64,000 nucleotides of DNA from Myxococcus stipitatus. Its GTDB lineage: Bacteria > Myxococcota > Myxococcia > Myxococcales > Myxococcaceae. The DNA is taken from NCBI RefSeq assembly GCF_038561935.1, contig NZ_CP102770.1, forward strand, positions 10,017,001-10,081,000, read 5' to 3'. The notes beneath the pieces were generated by a model, which did not search any database, was not told the DNA's origin, and worked only from the letters and a program-made list of their open reading frames with translations. A program made the translations under genes and the position numbers. Shown one piece after another: positions 61,305-64,000 of this stretch (the first letter of the stretch is position 1; the number at the start of each line of letters is the position of its first letter).

Positions 61305-61586
61305 ATGACGCGACCCCTCCAGCGTCCTCAGGGACCTCACCGCATCCACTACTCGCCACAAGCCTGGCGAGAGGTGGGACGCATGAGCGCGGAGGACTTC
61401 GGCGCGCTCCAGGCCGCGCTGGAGCAGCTGGGCGGCGGCATGGCCTCCGGGACGTGGCCAGCGGATGCGCACCCGGGCTTCCATGTCCTGCCTCGCCAAG
61501 GGCTGGTGCTGGGCTACGCGTGGGATGAGCCCTCACGCACGCTGACGCTGCTGTCGCTGGAGCGACAGGGAGTCGAGGCGACCTGA
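61305..61586 (+). CDS. small RelE/ParE-like protein without antitoxin
   Basis: A 93-residue protein. The segment HRIHYSPQAWREVGRM, a helix LQAALEQLG, then FHVLPRQGLVLGYAWDE and SRTLTLLSLERQ follow the strand-helix-helix-strand plan of RelE/ParE toxins (YSPXAXKXL opening, RXLYXXD and LXLLXI ending). No antitoxin-like gene precedes or follows it, so the toxin role is doubtful. It ends ten bases before a convergent response regulator. An upstream extension of the same frame is not protein-like. Confidence 0.5.
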   Translation: MTRPLQRPQGPHRIHYSPQAWREVGRMSAEDFGALQAALEQLGGGMASGTWPADAHPGFHVLPRQGLVLGYAWDEPSRTLTLLSLERQGVEAT

Positions 61587-61596
61587 GCCCCCCGCC

Positions 61597-61986
61597 TCAC
61601 GCGGCGATGGGCATCATGCTCCGCACGGCTTCCAACAACTCCTCCACGGAGAACGGCTTGCGCAGCAGGCCGTTGGCCCCGGGCGGGACGTCGGTGGTGA
61701 CGGCGGTGAGCACCATCACCGGGACGTTGCGCAGCCGGGGGATGGCTTGTCGGCGGACGAGCAGCTCGTGCCCGTTCATCTCCGGCATCATCAAGTCCAG
61801 GAGGATGAGGCGCGGCACGTACCGCACGTCGGAGAGCTCCTCCATCGCCTCTCGCCCGTTGGAGGCGACGGTGACGTCGTAGCCCTCACTCTCGAGGATT
61901 TCGGCGATGGCGGCCCGGATATCGTCTTCATCCTCCACCACGAGCACGGAGCCGTGCTTCCCAGCGCTGGCCATGGCGTACAGCAT
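61597..61986 (-). CDS. single-domain response regulator
   Basis: A 129-residue CheY-like receiver: acidic pair in VVEDEDD, phospho-acceptor D64 (LILLDLMMPEM), Thr switch in VLTAVTTD and K110 in LLRKPFS. It has no output domain. The ATG at 61986 is chosen for its GGGGAGGGGGA ribosome-binding site; an ATG at 61974 is also in frame. Divergent from egtB over about 200 bases. Partner kinase unknown. Confidence 0.88.
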   Translation of the reverse strand: MLYAMASAGKHGSVLVVEDEDDIRAAIAEILESEGYDVTVASNGREAMEELSDVRYVPRLILLDLMMPEMNGHELLVRRQAIPRLRNVPVMVLTAVTTDVPPGANGLLRKPFSVEELLEAVRSMMPIAA

Positions 61987-62191
61987 AGAGTCCCCCTCCC
62001 CTCAGGGCGACTCGGCGACCGCCGCGACGCGGCGAAAGTGGACAGATACCCACCCGGAAGCGCCACCCCGGGGGTCGGCCCGGGGATGCCCGGCCGCTCA
62101 CCACGGGAACGTACATTGCCTCACGGGAACATCCGGCCCCAGGGGCCCCGGACTTACCCCCACCCCCATCCACTCCCTAGTTTGAGTCGCC

Positions 62192-63538
62192 ATGTCCTGG
62201 ACCGCGGGCAGCTCGACGACTCGAACGACAGGGGCCCCTGAAGCCCCGGGGGCGTGGAAGGCCCGCGCCTGGGCGGAGCTGGAGGCGGCGCGGACGCGTG
62301 TGCTGGGCATGCTCGCGGGGCTGCCGGAGCAGGTGCTGCGCAACCAGCACTCGCCCTTGATGTCGCCGCTCATCTGGGACGTCGCGCACATCGCCAACTA
62401 CGAGGAGCAGTGGCTGCTGCGGGCGCTGGGCGCCCCGGCGCTGACGGACCCGGCCTTCGACACCCTCTACGACGCCTTCCGCCACCCTCGGAGCATCCGC
62501 TCCACGCTCCCGCTGCTGCCTCCCGAGGCCGCGTTCGCCTATGCCGCGCGCGTGCGGGAGGCCGTGCGCGAGCACCTGATGACCCGCGTCCCCGAGGACA
62601 GCTTCGAGCCCCTGCTCGTGGAGGGCTTCGTCTTCGGCATGGTGGCGCAGCACGAGCAGCAGCATGCGGAGACCCTCGCGGCCACGCTCCAGCTGATGAC
62701 GGAGGTGGAGTACCGCATCCCTGCCGCGCGGCGGCTTCCACTCGCGGGGCGGGTGTCTCGCGAGCCGGTGTTCATCCCCGGCGGCCCGGTGCGTCTGGGC
62801 ACGGACGCGCCCTGGGCCTACGACAACGAGCAGCCTTCCCACGTGCGCGACGTGGCGCCCTTCCTGATGGACGCGCACCCCGTCACCAACGGCGACTACC
62901 GGGCCTTCGTCGAGTCCGGAGGCTATGAGGACCCGCGCTGGTGGCATCCCAAGGGCTGGGACTTCGTGCGCGCGGAGCGGCTCGCGCATCCCCAGTTCTG
63001 GCTGCCGCAGGAGGCGGGCCGCTGGCTGCGCAGGCGCTTCGGACACATCGAGCCCCTGCCCGCCGACGAGCCCGTGCAGCACGTGTGCTGGTACGAAGCG
63101 GATGCGTACGCGCGGTGGGCCGGCAAGCGCCTGCCCACGGAGGCCGAGTGGGAGAAGGCCGCGCGCGGCTCCGACGGAGTCCGTCGCGAGCACCCGTGGG
63201 GACACGCGGTGCCCACGCCCGCGCGCGCGAACCTGGGGGGCGACGCGTGGAGGCCCGCGCCCGTGGGCAGTCATCCGGAAGGCGTCAGCCAGGACGGTGT
63301 CTGGGGACTGCTGGGGGATGTCTGGGAATGGACCTCCAGCGACTTCCAGCCCTACGCGGGGTTCCGCGCATATCCGTATCGCGAGTACTCCGAGGTGTTC
63401 TTCGGCGACGAATACAAGGTTCTTCGAGGAGGAGCATGGGCCAGCGCGCCGGTGGCGGTGCGCAATGGCTTTCGCAATTGGGATTACCCCATCCGCCGGC
63501 AGATTTTCGCCGGCTTCCGTTGTGCGTCCGCGGTGTGA
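62192..63538 (+). CDS. egtB: Ergothioneine biosynthesis protein EgtB
   Basis: Non-haem iron sulfoxide synthase that joins trimethylhistidine (hercynine) to a thiol, cysteine or gamma-glutamylcysteine, in ergothioneine synthesis. The 448-residue protein has a DinB-like N-terminal domain with the iron-binding three-His set: H66 (DVAHIANYEEQ) and H154/H158 (HEQQHAET). The C-terminal FGE-sulfatase domain (about 185-445) has FIPGGPVRLGTD, HPVTNGDYRAFVE, LPTEAEWEKAARG, WGLLGDVWEWTSSDF and RGGAWASAPVAVRNGFRNW. egtD follows eight bases downstream, forming the minimal EgtB-EgtD pair. Confidence 0.92.
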   Translation: MSWTAGSSTTRTTGAPEAPGAWKARAWAELEAARTRVLGMLAGLPEQVLRNQHSPLMSPLIWDVAHIANYEEQWLLRALGAPALTDPAFDTLYDAFRHPRSIRSTLPLLPPEAAFAYAARVREAVREHLMTRVPEDSFEPLLVEGFVFGMVAQHEQQHAETLAATLQLMTEVEYRIPAARRLPLAGRVSREPVFIPGGPVRLGTDAPWAYDNEQPSHVRDVAPFLMDAHPVTNGDYRAFVESGGYEDPRWWHPKGWDFVRAERLAHPQFWLPQEAGRWLRRRFGHIEPLPADEPVQHVCWYEADAYARWAGKRLPTEAEWEKAARGSDGVRREHPWGHAVPTPARANLGGDAWRPAPVGSHPEGVSQDGVWGLLGDVWEWTSSDFQPYAGFRAYPYREYSEVFFGDEYKVLRGGAWASAPVAVRNGFRNWDYPIRRQIFAGFRCASAV

Positions 63539-63546
63539 GGTGAGGC

Positions 63547-64000
63547 ATGGATTCAATGGTGCTGCCGGTGGTGGTGACGACGCCCGAGGAGGGCACGCGA
63601 GCCCCCCCGGGGGTGAAGGTGGACGTCTTCGTGAGGCCCGGCGACGCGAGGCGCGCGCTGCGGCAGGAGGTCATCGACGGCCTGTGCGGCATGCCCAAGG
63701 AGCTCTCTCCCCGGTGGCTCTACGACGAGCGCGGCAGCCAGCTCTTCGACGACATCACGCGCCTGCCGGAGTACTACCCCACGCGTCGCGAGCGGGAAAT
63801 CCTGCTGGCCCACGCGGGTGACGTGGCGCGGCTCAGCGGCGCCACCACGCTCATCGAACTGGGCAGCGGCACCAGCGAGAAGACCCGTCTGTTGTTGGAC
63901 GCGATGGAGGAGGCGGGGCAGCTGTCGCGCTTCGTGCCCTTCGACGTGAGCGAGGCCTTCCTGCGCCGCGCGGCGGCGTCACTCGCCCGCGAGTACCCGG
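63547..64000 (+). CDS. egtD: EgtD, L-histidine N-alpha-methyltransferase (C-terminus off the window)
   Basis: The first enzyme of ergothioneine synthesis, which trimethylates histidine with SAM. About 151 residues are present from the ATG at 63547 to the window edge. The family pattern is clear: GLCGMPKELSPRWLYDERGS, LFDDITRLPEYYPTRREREI and SAM-binding TLIELGSGTSEKTRLLL, then FVPFDVSEAFLRRAA. About half of the usual ~320-residue protein is visible. It lies eight bases after egtB, in the same operon. Confidence 0.9.
   Translation, partial: MDSMVLPVVVTTPEEGTRAPPGVKVDVFVRPGDARRALRQEVIDGLCGMPKELSPRWLYDERGSQLFDDITRLPEYYPTRREREILLAHAGDVARLSGATTLIELGSGTSEKTRLLLDAMEEAGQLSRFVPFDVSEAFLRRAAASLAREYP

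Noticed and set aside
1-64000. tRNA, rRNA, CRISPR arrays, insertion sequences, phage genes
   Set aside because: Looked for cloverleaf-like arms, regular repeat-spacer units, transposases and integrases; none was seen on either strand.

Overview
The window is very GC-rich, uses GTG starts freely and carries many gene families typical of myxobacteria: a TIGR02265/DUF2378 protein, several Ser/Thr protein kinases, Asp-Ala-Gly-rich lipoprotein linkers, a SitA-like lipoprotein, and a complete exopolysaccharide (eps) locus in the Myxococcus xanthus style. I infer a Myxococcus/Corallococcus-type fruiting myxobacterium. No rRNA, tRNA, CRISPR array, insertion sequence or prophage was recognised.

Layout. 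1-2472: housekeeping and hypothetical genes. 2499-5947: a molybdenum-cofactor block (mobA divergent from moeA, then a mobB-fdhD fusion). 6300-28912: the EPS locus. Its first arm is epsZ (initiating phosphosugar transferase), wzx (flippase), epsY (short outer-membrane export lipoprotein), epsX (beta-barrel), an unlisted 58-aa membrane protein, epsW (response regulator), epsV (chain-length protein without a kinase domain) and epsU (glycosyltransferase). A middle part holds three small genes, epsH and wzy back to back, an orphan SitA5-like lipoprotein, a REC-PAS-histidine kinase and epsE. The last arm is a translationally coupled run: a degenerate BY-kinase-like protein, epsD, epsC, epsB (GH44) and epsA. 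Together they cover initiation, repeat-unit assembly, flipping, polymerisation, length control and export of one Wzx/Wzy-type polysaccharide.

29032-42814: a Ser/Thr kinase, a serine hydrolase with a TPR tail, a 1279-aa Ig-like lipoprotein, a decayed second copy of the hydrolase, an ECF42-type sigma factor with its YCII/DGPF partner, a GlcD-type flavoprotein, a DJ-1/PfpI protein and a methyltransferase. 43010-50599: the part I find most interesting. An FHA-type sigma-54 activator lies among three small genes (a beta-sandwich protein, a Cys-rich secreted protein and a LecB-family lectin). Each of the three has a sequence resembling a -24/-12 promoter 45-75 bases upstream, and a 1216-aa TPR Ser/Thr kinase sits in the middle.

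50636-64000: a DUF1152-like protein, an ornithine-cyclodeaminase-family enzyme, a putative outer-membrane protein, a 950-aa secreted protein that joins a CXXCH haem motif to an alpha-toroid and Ig-like repeats, an ankyrin protein, a wrecked chloride-channel gene, a membrane-anchored Ser/Thr kinase, an XRE regulator, a small RelE-like protein, a response regulator, and egtB followed by the start of egtD (ergothioneine synthesis), which runs off the window. Perfect or near-perfect GC hairpins lie after many genes and are listed as terminator candidates. Most lack a clear T-run, as expected at this base composition.
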